Shown: piece after piece, positions 14,798 to 22,347 of the stretch
How positions within the stretch are numbered: position 1 is the first letter of the stretch
How the letters are laid out: the number at the start of each line of letters is the position of its first letter
Assembly (NCBI GenBank): GCA_026193155.1
Contig: JAPHSI010000218.1
Span: 1-29,012 of the forward strand
Origin: Sulfurimonadaceae bacterium
GTDB lineage: Bacteria; Campylobacterota; Campylobacteria; Campylobacterales; Sulfurimonadaceae
Length of the DNA stretch: 29,012 nt
Direction: 5' to 3'
The notes under the pieces: model-generated
Told to the model about the DNA's origin: nothing
Seen by the model: the letters and a program-made list of their open reading frames with translations, nothing else
The model's database searches: none
Translations under genes and position numbers: made by a program

Positions 14798-15045
14798 AAA
14801 AGGCTGCAGCATTAAGATATGACAAAGAAAAAGATAATGCTCCAAGGGTTGTATCTAAAGGTGAAGGTAAAGTAGCAGATAATATCATTAAAATTGCAGA
14901 ACTCCATAATTTGCCTATAAAAAAAGATGAAGATTTAGTGGAATTGTTATCTAAAGTTGAACTAGATAAAGAGGTCCCTGAAGCTCTTTATAAAGTTGTA
15001 GCAGAACTTTTTACTTTTGTATACAGGGTGACAAAAAAAGACTAA
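14794..15045 (+). CDS. flhX: FlhX: free-standing FlhB C-terminal domain
   Basis: An 83-residue protein matching only the part of FlhB that follows the NPTH cleavage site. Its start, MKKAAALRYDKEKDNAPRVVSKGEGKVADNIIKIA, aligns with FlhB from PTHFAVALKYDEKRSHAPIVVAKG, and the end PEALYKVVAELFTFVYRVTKKD matches PEALFAAVAEVLAFVYKANKKK. It therefore mimics the cleaved FlhB C-terminal fragment. In Helicobacter pylori, FlhX (HP1575) can stand in for that fragment. The ATG overlaps the fliK-like stop by 4 bases. Its own last 4 bases overlap the convergent ftsY stop. Confidence 0.92.
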   Translation: MKKAAALRYDKEKDNAPRVVSKGEGKVADNIIKIAELHNLPIKKDEDLVELLSKVELDKEVPEALYKVVAELFTFVYRVTKKD

Positions 15046-15923
15046 TTCTCTTCTTCGGCAAATATTGCATCTAATAAACCATCAACAAATTCATACTTAT
15101 CAAATTTAGTTAGGTTTTCAGGTTGTTCACCTGTACCTACATAAAGAATAGGAAGCTCTAATGCATACGCTATAGAGAATATTGAACCACCCTTTGCAGT
15201 ACCATCTAACTTTGTAATAATAATACCATCAACACCTATCATCTCATTAAATGCTTTAGCTTGTGCTATAGCTGAATTACCCTGAGTACCGTCTATTATA
15301 AGCACAGTTCTATGTGGTGCTCCGCTATGTGCCTTGTCGCATATGCGGTTTATCTTTTTTAATTCATTTGCCAAGTTTGTCTGAGTGTGAAGACGCCCTG
15401 CCGTATCTATGATAACGTTGTCAAAACCTTTAGCTTTTGCCGAGTCAATAGTGTCGTATGCAACGGCAGATGAATCATGCCCTTGTTTTGAAGCAACTAT
15501 AGGAATGTCAAGTTTTTTAGACCACTGAGTTAGTTGTTCTATGGCTGCTGCACGGAAAGTGTCTCCAGCTCCTAAGATAACTTTTTTACCTTCGTCTTTA
15601 TATTTATATGCCAGTTTAGATATTGTAGTTGTTTTACCAGCTCCGTTTACTCCGACTATAAGTTCAACAAAAGGGGTAGTGTACTCGGGCTCTTTATACT
15701 CTGTATAAGCAAGTGTAGCTAAAAGTTTTGAGCGAAGAATATCACGTGTTATTTTTTCCTGATAGGTCTGCTCCAGTATTAATTCAATAAGTTCATATTC
15801 GACATCGGCTTCAAGTAAAATATCTTCTATTTCATCTTTGGTAAAAAATATTTTCCTCTTTGGAGCTACTGTTTTTATCGCCTCAGCAGTTTTACTAAGA
15901 GATTTTTTTATAAATCCCAGCAT
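15042..15923 (-). CDS. ftsY: Signal recognition particle receptor FtsY
   Basis: FtsY is the SRP receptor GTPase that docks ribosome-SRP complexes at the inner membrane. The 293-residue protein consists of the N and G domains only; the long acidic A domain of the E. coli protein is missing, as is usual here, and a short basic N-terminal helix (GFIKKSLSKTAEAIKTVAPKRK) remains for membrane contact. Motifs are complete: GVNGAGKTT (91-99), DTFRAAAIEQL (121-131), DTAGR (173-177), TKLDGTAKGG (237-246). The ATG directly follows the stop of the thioredoxin lipoprotein gene. The stop overlaps flhX on the opposite strand by 4 bases, with no room for a terminator. Confidence 0.97.
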   Translation of the reverse strand: MLGFIKKSLSKTAEAIKTVAPKRKIFFTKDEIEDILLEADVEYELIELILEQTYQEKITRDILRSKLLATLAYTEYKEPEYTTPFVELIVGVNGAGKTTTISKLAYKYKDEGKKVILGAGDTFRAAAIEQLTQWSKKLDIPIVASKQGHDSSAVAYDTIDSAKAKGFDNVIIDTAGRLHTQTNLANELKKINRICDKAHSGAPHRTVLIIDGTQGNSAIAQAKAFNEMIGVDGIIITKLDGTAKGGSIFSIAYALELPILYVGTGEQPENLTKFDKYEFVDGLLDAIFAEEEN

Positions 15924-16499
15924 CTAAAGTTCCAAAGCCCTTTTTATATCACTTTCAATAAATTCTTCCTGAACACTTCCAACATAATGGTTTATATATT
16001 TACCGTCTTTATATAAAACAATAGTAGGAATAGGGTAGCGTTCACCCATCTTTAGACTTGAAGTAATCGCATCGTTTAGTCTTACGTTTTGATCAGAATT
16101 CACTATAGTGTATTTAGCGTTATGTTTTAATCTAAACTCTTCAAGTTTATCGTTAATAACTACGCCTTCTTTAGTAAACTCTGGACGTTCAACAGTTGAG
16201 CCGATTACAAGCAGTTTATCTTTATATTTTTTTTGCAATGATGTTAAATGCGAAGCTGAAGCTTGACATGGCGGACACCAAGTTGCGAATATATCAAATA
16301 TAATAACTTTTCCTTTTTGTCCGTCTATTTCAAAACCATCTTTATTATTTTTTTTAACTACAATTTGCTTAGCCTCTGTCGTTGTTAAAACAAACTCACT
16401 AGATGCTAACAAATTATTTGCATCGTCATCAGAACTGCAAGCTGCGAAAAATGTTAAAGATAGTAATAGGGTGATATAAATTAGTGATTTATTAAGCAT
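15924..16499 (-). CDS. TlpA/ResA-like thiol-disulfide lipoprotein
   Basis: A 191-residue protein with a lipoprotein signal: a hydrophobic stretch, then FFAAC with the lipidated cysteine at C21, followed by SSDDD. The acidic residues after the cysteine suggest inner-membrane retention. The rest is a thioredoxin fold with the active site WCPPC (C75, C78) and a cis-proline segment YPIPTIVLYKDGK. TlpA/ResA-like proteins reduce or exchange disulfides in the periplasm, often for cytochrome c or copper-site maturation; the exact target is not visible. It is the first gene of a minus-strand pair with ftsY, an order I recall from Campylobacter jejuni (Cj1207c-Cj1206c). Confidence 0.93.
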   Translation of the reverse strand: MLNKSLIYITLLLSLTFFAACSSDDDANNLLASSEFVLTTTEAKQIVVKKNNKDGFEIDGQKGKVIIFDIFATWCPPCQASASHLTSLQKKYKDKLLVIGSTVERPEFTKEGVVINDKLEEFRLKHNAKYTIVNSDQNVRLNDAITSSLKMGERYPIPTIVLYKDGKYINHYVGSVQEEFIESDIKRALEL

Positions 16500-16545
16500 A
16501 AATGCTGCCTTTTTTAAGTAGAATTGAAAAATAAAAATTTACGAA

Positions 16546-16551
16546 ATTATA
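16546..16551 (-). promoter_or_regulatory. -10 box (TATAAT) for the tlpA-like/ftsY pair
   Basis: The minus-strand reading TATGGCTATAATTTCG contains a perfect TATAAT about 40 bases ahead of the ATG at 16499. The leader ends with a GGCAG ribosome site. The divergent 5-FCL gene starts only 16 bases to the other side, so its promoter must overlap this region. Confidence 0.55.
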
Positions 16552-16567
16552 GCCATAAAGATTAAAT

Positions 16568-17119
16568 ATGATTCTTACAAAAAACAGTTTTAGACAAATA
16601 TGTCTAAAAAGAATGAAAAATATCTATAAAAATAGCAATATATATAATAAAAATATTATCAATAATTTATTACTTAAAGAGTTAAAAGGTTTAAGCGGGA
16701 AAAATATACTTTTATATAATCCGCTTCCTATTGAAGCAGATATAAGAAAAAGTATTATATATCTAAGGAAAAAAAATAATCTTTTTGTGCCTTTTATGGA
16801 AAATGAAAGTTTTAAGATAGTACCATTTAGGTTGCCGCTACAAAAAAAGAATTTTGGTATTTATGAAGCGGGAAATAGTTTAAAAAAAATAAGAAAAATT
16901 GATATAGCCATTGTACCGGTAGTTGGAGTTGATGGTAATTTACAAAGAGTGGGTTTTGGCAAAGGGATGTATGATCGTTTCTTTGGTAAATTAGAAAAGA
17001 AACCGTATACGATTTTTATACAACCCAAGCTTTGTTTTACAAAAGAATATATATGCGACCATTATGATGTTGCGGGTGACATGCTACTTAGTGTAGATGC
17101 TAGGCTTATCAAGAAATAG
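16568..17119 (+). CDS. 5-formyltetrahydrofolate cyclo-ligase family protein
   Basis: This enzyme converts 5-formyl-THF to 5,10-methenyl-THF with ATP, clearing an inhibitory folate form. The 183-residue protein shows the family features: a basic N-terminal helix, LLYNPLPIEADIR (about 48-60, corresponding to the Y-x-P-x-x-x-E substrate region), FVPFM, and the C-terminal ATP-binding motif RVGFGKGMYDRFF (127-139). The region before it is Asn/Lys-rich, in keeping with AT-rich codon use. It lies 8 bases before rny, the same order as Cj1208-Cj1209 in Campylobacter (from memory). The ribosome site is poor. Confidence 0.9.
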   Translation: MILTKNSFRQICLKRMKNIYKNSNIYNKNIINNLLLKELKGLSGKNILLYNPLPIEADIRKSIIYLRKKNNLFVPFMENESFKIVPFRLPLQKKNFGIYEAGNSLKKIRKIDIAIVPVVGVDGNLQRVGFGKGMYDRFFGKLEKKPYTIFIQPKLCFTKEYICDHYDVAGDMLLSVDARLIKK

Positions 17120-17127
17120 GATAAATA

Positions 17128-18696
17128 ATGTTAAATGAGATGCTACTAGGTGGTGCTACGGCTACCATTAGTGGAGTAATTGGATTTTTCATCTCAAAAA
17201 AAATTAATAACGCTAACTTTGATGTTTATGTTCAACAAGCAAAAGCAAAAGCTCATGTTATAGAAAATGAAGCACAAAATCTTTTAGAAAAAAGTCATCT
17301 TAAATCTCAAGAGATTGAGTTAGAGGCTAAAAAACACTTTGAGAGTGCAAAAGATAGAGCAAGAGCGGATTTACAGCAGAGAGAAGAAGCTGTAACTCAA
17401 AAAGAACAAGACTTTAAAAGATATAAAAAAGATGAACAAAGAAGACTTCAAGAGGAATCTTCTGCATTAAAAGCTAGAAAAATTGATTTACAAAGAAATG
17501 AAAAGTCTCTTGAATCACTGAAGAAAAAATATGAAGATAATATTCAAAGAGCGCTACATGCAATAGAACATAGTGCAGGTATGACTCAAGATGAAGCAAA
17601 AGAGATACTACTTAAAAAAGTAGAAGATCGCTCACGAAGTGAGATAGCACATATTGTAAGAAAGTATGAAAATGAAGCTAAAAAAGATGCTCAGAAGAAA
17701 GCAAATTATATTTTAGCTCAGGCTACAAGCAGGTTTGCAGGTGATTTTGCTAATGAGAGACTTACAAATATGGTACATCTTGATAATGATGAGCTTAAAG
17801 GCAGAATCATAGGTAAAGAGGGTAGAAATATAAAGTCTTTAGAGACGCTGCTAGGTGTAGATATTATAATTGATGATACACCAAATGCTATACAAGTGAG
17901 TAGTTTTAACCTATACAGACGTGCTATAGCAACAAAAACTATAGAGCTTCTAATAGAAGACGGTCGTATTCAGCCGGCTCGCATCGAAGAGATATTTGAA
18001 AAAGTAACTGAGGAGTTTGAAGAGGCTACATTAAATGAGGGTGAAGATTTAGTAGCTGATTTAGATATAGGTGTAATGCATCCTGAACTAATGAAGTTAA
18101 TTGGTAAGCTTAGATATCGTGCTTCTTATGGTCAAAATGCATTGGCACATACTTTAGAAGTTGCTCATTTAGCAGGTATAATGGCAGCGGAGATGGGCGG
18201 TAATGTCCGAATGGCAAAACGTGCAGGATTATTACATGATATCGGTAAATCTTTAACTCATGATGTTGATGGGAATCATGTAGATTTAGGTGCGGATATT
18301 TGTAAGCGATATGATGAAGATGATATTGTATTGAATTCTATATATGCACATCACGGACACGAGGAGATGCTAACTATTGAATGTGCAGCAGTATGTGCGG
18401 CAGATGCACTCTCAGCCGCACGTCCTGGTGCTCGCCGTGAGGTTTTAGAGAGTTTCTTAAAACGTGTAACAGAGATAGAAGAGATTGCATCTGAGCATAC
18501 AGGTGTAAGACAAGCATATGCAATTAATGCAGGTCGTGAAGTTAGAGTTATGGTAAATGCAACCCTTGTTAATGATGATGAATCAATCTTAATGGCTAAA
18601 GAGATTGCCGAAGAGATAGAACAAAAAGTTCAGTATCCCGGTGAGATAAAAGTAAACGTTATCCGTGAAAGTCGTGCAATAGTCTATGCAAAATAA
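17128..18696 (+). CDS. rny: Ribonuclease Y
   Basis: RNase Y is a membrane-anchored endoribonuclease that starts mRNA decay in bacteria lacking RNase E. The 522-residue protein (normal length) has an N-terminal membrane helix (about 6-23), a long charged coiled coil (about 30-190), a KH domain with the GxxG loop in IIGKEGRNIKSLE (G229 region), and an HD domain with HDIGKS at residues 370-375 and other metal ligands such as HHGHEE. The C-terminus ends in the usual IKVNVIRESRAIVYAK. The ATG follows 5-FCL by 8 bases with AGGAT upstream. The stop is 2 bases from the convergent stop of the cation efflux gene. Confidence 0.97.
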   Translation: MLNEMLLGGATATISGVIGFFISKKINNANFDVYVQQAKAKAHVIENEAQNLLEKSHLKSQEIELEAKKHFESAKDRARADLQQREEAVTQKEQDFKRYKKDEQRRLQEESSALKARKIDLQRNEKSLESLKKKYEDNIQRALHAIEHSAGMTQDEAKEILLKKVEDRSRSEIAHIVRKYENEAKKDAQKKANYILAQATSRFAGDFANERLTNMVHLDNDELKGRIIGKEGRNIKSLETLLGVDIIIDDTPNAIQVSSFNLYRRAIATKTIELLIEDGRIQPARIEEIFEKVTEEFEEATLNEGEDLVADLDIGVMHPELMKLIGKLRYRASYGQNALAHTLEVAHLAGIMAAEMGGNVRMAKRAGLLHDIGKSLTHDVDGNHVDLGADICKRYDEDDIVLNSIYAHHGHEEMLTIECAAVCAADALSAARPGARREVLESFLKRVTEIEEIASEHTGVRQAYAINAGREVRVMVNATLVNDDESILMAKEIAEEIEQKVQYPGEIKVNVIRESRAIVYAK

Positions 18697-18698
18697 CT

Positions 18699-19592
18699 TT
18701 AATACTTATCTTCCTCTTCATTGATTTCAGAATCATCATACGGGTCCATGTGAACTAAAGCATGGACCTTTTTATCAGGAAACAAACCTCTCCATTCTTC
18801 TTCAATCTTATCTGCAACTAAGTGGGCATCGTAGAGTGAAATTGTTACGTTAAATACGGCATGTACAGATATAAAGATATGAGACCCTGATTCCCTAGTA
18901 GTTAAAAAGTGATAATCTGTAACTGCTTTATGTTTAGTTATAGCACTCTGAATCTTCTCTACATCTTCTTCAGGAAGTGCCGCATCTAAAAGCATCAAAA
19001 GACCTTCTTTTATAATCGGTATAGCTGAATATATCATATAGATTGCGATTCCCAAACCAATAACTGCATCTATAACCTGCTCATCCGTTAAAGCAACAAG
19101 ACCGATTGCAACTAGTACGGCTGCATTTGAGAATATATCTGTTTTATAGTGAAGAGCATCTGCTTTTATTACAAGATTATTCGTCTTATTTGCAACATGA
19201 TTTAAAAACATAACAAGTAAAAGTGTAATTGTGATAGATATAAGCATAACAATAATTGATTCGCTCATATAAAGCATCTCTTGAGGGTTTATGATTTTTT
19301 GGAGTGCTTCATATAATATAAATAAAGCAGATAAAGAAATCACCGTACCTTCGATTACAGCCGCAAGCGGTTCCATTTTACCTTTTCCGAAGTTAAAGTC
19401 TTCATCCGGGTCATCTTCGGCTGTATTTAATGCAAAAAAATTAAATAATGAAACTATAAGATCTAAAAAACTATCTATTGCTGAAGCTAAAACTGCGATT
19501 GAACCGCTTAAAATTCCAACAGTCATTTTCATTATGACTAATAAACCTGCAACAGATGTAGATACTACCGTCGCTTTTTTCTCTAGTCTCAT
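18699..19592 (-). CDS. Cation diffusion facilitator (FieF-like metal efflux transporter)
   Basis: A 297-residue CDF-family protein, expected to export Zn2+, Fe2+ or a similar divalent cation in exchange for protons. There are six hydrophobic segments (roughly residues 10-28, 32-55, 77-96, 113-130, 155-172 and 178-195). The transport-site residues match FieF closely: D40 and D44 in SAIDSFLDL, and H148 and D152 in DALHYKTDIFSN. The C-terminal cytoplasmic domain (about 205-290) has HIFISVHAVF and VHALVHMDP, consistent with the metal-binding dimer domain. The preferred start, ATG 19592, has AGAAGGAG 8 bases upstream. The leader can fold into several hairpins (separate entry). Metal specificity is not decided by sequence. 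Confidence 0.93.
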   Translation of the reverse strand: MRLEKKATVVSTSVAGLLVIMKMTVGILSGSIAVLASAIDSFLDLIVSLFNFFALNTAEDDPDEDFNFGKGKMEPLAAVIEGTVISLSALFILYEALQKIINPQEMLYMSESIIVMLISITITLLLVMFLNHVANKTNNLVIKADALHYKTDIFSNAAVLVAIGLVALTDEQVIDAVIGLGIAIYMIYSAIPIIKEGLLMLLDAALPEEDVEKIQSAITKHKAVTDYHFLTTRESGSHIFISVHAVFNVTISLYDAHLVADKIEEEWRGLFPDKKVHALVHMDPYDDSEINEEEDKY

Positions 19593-19601
19593 TTATATTT
19601 C

Positions 19602-19663
19602 TCCTTCTCCGAAGAAGTGAATTCTTTGATGAATTCCCCTCACTAAAGCTACGCCTAACGGCG
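19602..19663 (-). promoter_or_regulatory. Structured leader of the cation efflux gene (three hairpins)
   Basis: Read on the minus strand, three stem-loops follow one another. The first is CGCC-GTTA-GGCG (19663-19652), the second GAATTC-ATCAAA-GAATTC (19636-19619), and the third CTTCT-TCGG-AGAAG (19617-19604). The right arm of the last runs straight into the AAGGAG ribosome site. This could be a metal-responsive or translational control leader; no known riboswitch class is recognised. Confidence 0.4.
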
Positions 19664-19668
19664 AGAAA

Positions 19669-19674
19669 ATTTTA
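19669..19674 (-). promoter_or_regulatory. Putative extended -10 (TATGTAAAAT) of the cation efflux gene
   Basis: The minus strand reads AATATGTAAAATTTTC, a TG-T-TAAAAT extended -10. The predicted start near 19662 places all or nearly all of the hairpin-rich leader in the mRNA. Confidence 0.45.
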
Positions 19675-19690
19675 CATATTAAATTTTAGA

Positions 19691-19696
19691 TATAAT
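19691..19696 (+). promoter_or_regulatory. -10 box (TATAAT) of cmoB
   Basis: TTTTAGATATAATTATAAT has a perfect TATAAT 29 bases before the cmoB ATG at 19726. It is back-to-back with the promoter of the divergent cation efflux gene. Confidence 0.55.
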
Positions 19697-19725
19697 TATA
19701 ATAAAAATAACCTACAAAGAATATT

Positions 19726-20613
19726 ATGGATTTAGAGAAAATACGAGAAGATAGAAAAAAATGGCTTACCTGGAAGAATATAAAACCACTTAGAGATGCA
19801 CTTAATAATTTACAAAACGGTTCTTATGATGTAGAACTAGGAGATGTTGTAAAGGTCAACGGTGAAGCTAATTTTGATGTAGAAAAAACAGCTAAATTAA
19901 TGATGCCTTGGCGAAAAGGGCCATTCCAACTTTTTGATACATATATAGATACGGAATGGCGCAGTAATATAAAATATAACCTTTTGCGAAAACATTTTAA
20001 TTTAAAAGATAGAAGAGTTGCCGATATAGGTTGTAACAACGGTTATTATATGTTCCGTATGTTAGAGGATAAACCGGCTTTACTTGTAGGTTTTGATCCT
20101 TCACCTTTATATAAAACGCAATTTGACTTTGTAAATCACTTTGTAAAAAGCGATATTGTTTATGAGATGTTAGGTGTTGAGCATGCTGAGTTTTATGAAG
20201 AGAAGTTTGATACGATTTTTTGTTTAGGTGTTTTGTATCACAGGAGTGACCCAGTTGCAATGTTGAAGCAACTTTTTCGCTCATTAGATAAAAAGGGCGA
20301 GGTTATTTTAGATACGTTTTATATAGATGGTGATGAAGAGTATGCATTATGTCCTGCAGGATCATACTCAAAAATACCAAATATATATTTTGTACCTACT
20401 ATAAAAGCACTTAAACATTGGTGTCTGCGTGCAGGTTTTGATTCTTTTGAAGTCTTGGAGACTTCAAAAACAGATGCCGAGGAACAAAGAAAAACTGAAT
20501 GGATAGAGGGGCAGTCTTTAGATGATTTTTTAGACTCAAATGATGAGACTAAAACAGTTGAAGGTTATCCTGCGCCACAAAGAGTATATGTTAGATTAAT
20601 TAAGGAAAAATAA
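19726..20613 (+). CDS. cmoB: tRNA U34 carboxymethyltransferase
   Basis: CmoB transfers the carboxymethyl group of carboxy-SAM to 5-hydroxyuridine at tRNA position 34, giving cmo5U and wider codon reading. The 295-residue protein has the family N-terminus (REDRKKWLTWKNIKPLRDAL), the segment MPWRKGPFQLFDTYIDTEWR (about 60-79), SAM-fold motif VADIGCNNGYY (98-108), VGFDPS, and the later FCLGVLYHRSDPVAML. It is slightly shorter than the E. coli protein. CmoA, which makes carboxy-SAM, is not in this window. The stop overlaps the start of the next gene by one base (TAATG). Confidence 0.95.
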   Translation: MDLEKIREDRKKWLTWKNIKPLRDALNNLQNGSYDVELGDVVKVNGEANFDVEKTAKLMMPWRKGPFQLFDTYIDTEWRSNIKYNLLRKHFNLKDRRVADIGCNNGYYMFRMLEDKPALLVGFDPSPLYKTQFDFVNHFVKSDIVYEMLGVEHAEFYEEKFDTIFCLGVLYHRSDPVAMLKQLFRSLDKKGEVILDTFYIDGDEEYALCPAGSYSKIPNIYFVPTIKALKHWCLRAGFDSFEVLETSKTDAEEQRKTEWIEGQSLDDFLDSNDETKTVEGYPAPQRVYVRLIKEK

Positions 20614-21122
20614 TGGCAGAAGAAATACAAGCACAGGAAGATGTTAGCCTAAGAGATGCTGATTTAGAACTAAATGAATACCTTATAAAAGAAGAAGAGG
20701 TTATACTCAAAACACATCAAAGAATACATCCTGATTATAGTGGAAGAATTCAAAGGATAGAACAAGGTTATGTTGAAGTTGTATTAGAAACCATTAAAGA
20801 AATGTTGGCTGATGATATGGGGCTAATACATGGTGGTTTTATATTCTCAGCTGCTGATTATGCTGCTATGGCTGCCGTAAATGAAAGAAACGTTGTATTA
20901 GTTGCTACAGATTGTCAGTTTTTATCACCTGTAAAGCTCGGTTCTAAAGTTACTTTTAAAGCAACAGTAAGACATAAAGAGGGTAGAAAGAGAAACGTAA
21001 ATGTCGAGGCTTATGTTTTGGATATAAAAGTTTTTGAAGGTACTTTTAAAACAGTTGTAACAGAACGACATGTTCTGAAACTTAAATTAATAGATGAAAA
21101 AGAGGAAGTTCCTAATACTTAG
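20613..21122 (+). CDS. Hotdog-fold acyl-CoA-binding-like protein (Cj0977-like)
   Basis: A 169-residue protein with an acidic helical N-terminal segment (about 1-35) and one hotdog domain. The family helix motif GLIHGGFIFSAADYAAM (70-86) has the H-G-G turn, followed by strands ATDCQFLSPVKLGSKVTFKA and VNVEAYVLDIKVFEGTFKTVV. In Campylobacter jejuni the equivalent Cj0977, also next to the cmoB-like gene Cj0976, is a hotdog protein linked to virulence and to the flagellar sigma-28 regulon (from memory). Here it follows cmoB with a 1-base overlap, so it should share that promoter. Thioesterase activity is uncertain because the catalytic acidic residue position is not clear to me. Confidence 0.8.
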   Translation: MAEEIQAQEDVSLRDADLELNEYLIKEEEVILKTHQRIHPDYSGRIQRIEQGYVEVVLETIKEMLADDMGLIHGGFIFSAADYAAMAAVNERNVVLVATDCQFLSPVKLGSKVTFKATVRHKEGRKRNVNVEAYVLDIKVFEGTFKTVVTERHVLKLKLIDEKEEVPNT

Positions 21123-21126
21123 GAGT

Positions 21127-21723
21127 TTATACTCTAGCTGTTAGTAAAAATATGCCAAAGTCTCTCTGAGGCTTTTTAATTATGCTTATGTTATTAAACT
21201 CAACATCTTTAAAACCACAATCCTTGACTATTTTACATAATTCATCTTTATCAAATCCAAAATGAAATACCCCAGTATTATCTGAGTGAAAAGTTCCATC
21301 TTCACTTTCTAAATCTGCTATAGCAATAAAGCCGTTATTGTTAAGATGGTTTTTTATAGTTGTAAAAAACTTAGTTAAACTCTCAATGTGGTGCAGTGTC
21401 ATTGAACTAATAATACCGTCAAATTTATCTCTCAATGGATTTTCTATAATATCTTGACATATTGGTTTTATTTGTAATGTATCTGAATTCTTATCTTGTA
21501 ATTTTTCAAGCATACCTTTTGAAGTATCAACACCTACCATACTTTTAACGTCTTTTAGTACTTCAAAACCTAAAAGCCCTGTACCGACACCAAAATCCAT
21601 CAGATGCATATCAGGTGTTAGTTTTACTCTGCTTTTTATAGCCTCAGCTATAGTAAGTGCGTTTTGCACACGTATACTTTTTGAATCCCACTCTTTAGCT
21701 TTATGTTCAAAATTATCTTTCAT
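21127..21723 (-). CDS. Class I SAM-dependent methyltransferase
   Basis: A 198-residue protein from ATG 21723. A TTG at 21750 is in frame but would run back into the upstream gene, while AAGGA sits 5 bases before the ATG. It begins KDNFEHKAKEWDSKSIRVQNA, typical of small-molecule methyltransferases. The SAM-binding motif LMDFGVGTGLLGFE lies near residues 40-53, an acidic residue in MVGVDTSKGM follows, and SSMTLHHIESL is motif IV. The substrate is unknown. It follows the MBL hydrolase by 8 bases on the same strand and is convergent with the hotdog gene, with a 4-base gap. Confidence 0.85.
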   Translation of the reverse strand: MKDNFEHKAKEWDSKSIRVQNALTIAEAIKSRVKLTPDMHLMDFGVGTGLLGFEVLKDVKSMVGVDTSKGMLEKLQDKNSDTLQIKPICQDIIENPLRDKFDGIISSMTLHHIESLTKFFTTIKNHLNNNGFIAIADLESEDGTFHSDNTGVFHFGFDKDELCKIVKDCGFKDVEFNNISIIKKPQRDFGIFLLTARV

Positions 21724-21731
21724 ATTAGTCC

Positions 21732-22325
21732 TTATAAACTTTGTATCCAATAATCTATATGTTTTTGTTCCTCTTTTATACTAGTGGATGAGCCATGACC
21801 CGGATATACTGCTTTATCATAATCTAATTCTTTAAATCTTCTAAGAGAATCTTTCATATCTTCTACAGATGAATAAGGGAAGTCACATCTTCCGATTGAG
21901 CGCTGAAATATGAAGTCTCCGCTAAACATAGCATCTCCAATTTCAATAGTTGAACAACCTGGACAGTGTCCTGGAAAATGGCGAAACTTTACTTTTACTC
22001 CATCAAAAAATAACTCTGCGTCCCTGTCAACTTCAAAGTCAGGTTTTGATGGAGGAAGGTCTGGTACCCAGTCATTTGAGCTAAGCATTGGTACATCTTC
22101 TTTTGGAGTGTATAAAGGGATGTTTAATTCTTTTTGTAACTCTGCGTTACTCCATACATGATCAAAATGTCCATGTGTATTTAAGATTGCTACGGGATTT
22201 GTCACATTCTCTATTACCCACTGCGTTGCATCTACACCTGGGTCAATTATAAAATCTTTACCTTCAATACTAACAATATAGCAGTTTGTCTGGTATATTC
22301 CCATAGCTTTACTTTTTATATTCAT
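21732..22325 (-). CDS. Metallo-beta-lactamase-fold hydrolase (glyoxalase II-like)
   Basis: A 197-residue MBL-fold protein from ATG 22325, with GAGGT as ribosome site. Metal ligands are complete: HGHFDH at residues 51-56 (H51, H53, D55, H56), H120 in FPGHCPGC, D136 in MFSGDFIF, and H175 in YPGHGSSTS. The size and the FPGHCPGC segment suit a glyoxalase II-like thioester hydrolase, although persulfide or other thiol-linked roles are also possible. It lies close to nadE, as Cj0809 does beside nadE in C. jejuni (from memory). Probably co-transcribed with the methyltransferase downstream. Confidence 0.9.
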   Translation of the reverse strand: MNIKSKAMGIYQTNCYIVSIEGKDFIIDPGVDATQWVIENVTNPVAILNTHGHFDHVWSNAELQKELNIPLYTPKEDVPMLSSNDWVPDLPPSKPDFEVDRDAELFFDGVKVKFRHFPGHCPGCSTIEIGDAMFSGDFIFQRSIGRCDFPYSSVEDMKDSLRRFKELDYDKAVYPGHGSSTSIKEEQKHIDYWIQSL

Positions 22326-22335
22326 AAAATACCTC

Positions 22336-22341
22336 TATACT
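22336..22341 (+). promoter_or_regulatory. -10 box (TATACT) 6 bases before the DUF455 gene ATG
   Basis: CTCTATACT-TTCAAC-ATG: a TATACT hexamer spaced 6 bases from the ATG at 22348, with no ribosome site between. The spacing is the same as at 13187 and 27206 and again predicts a leaderless transcript. Confidence 0.5.
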
Positions 22342-22347
22342 TTCAAC

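Noticed and set aside
19619..19636. Double GAATTC as an engineered or cloning-derived site
   Set aside because: The surrounding sequence is continuous native intergenic DNA with promoter elements on both sides; two EcoRI-like palindromes as hairpin arms need no artificial origin.
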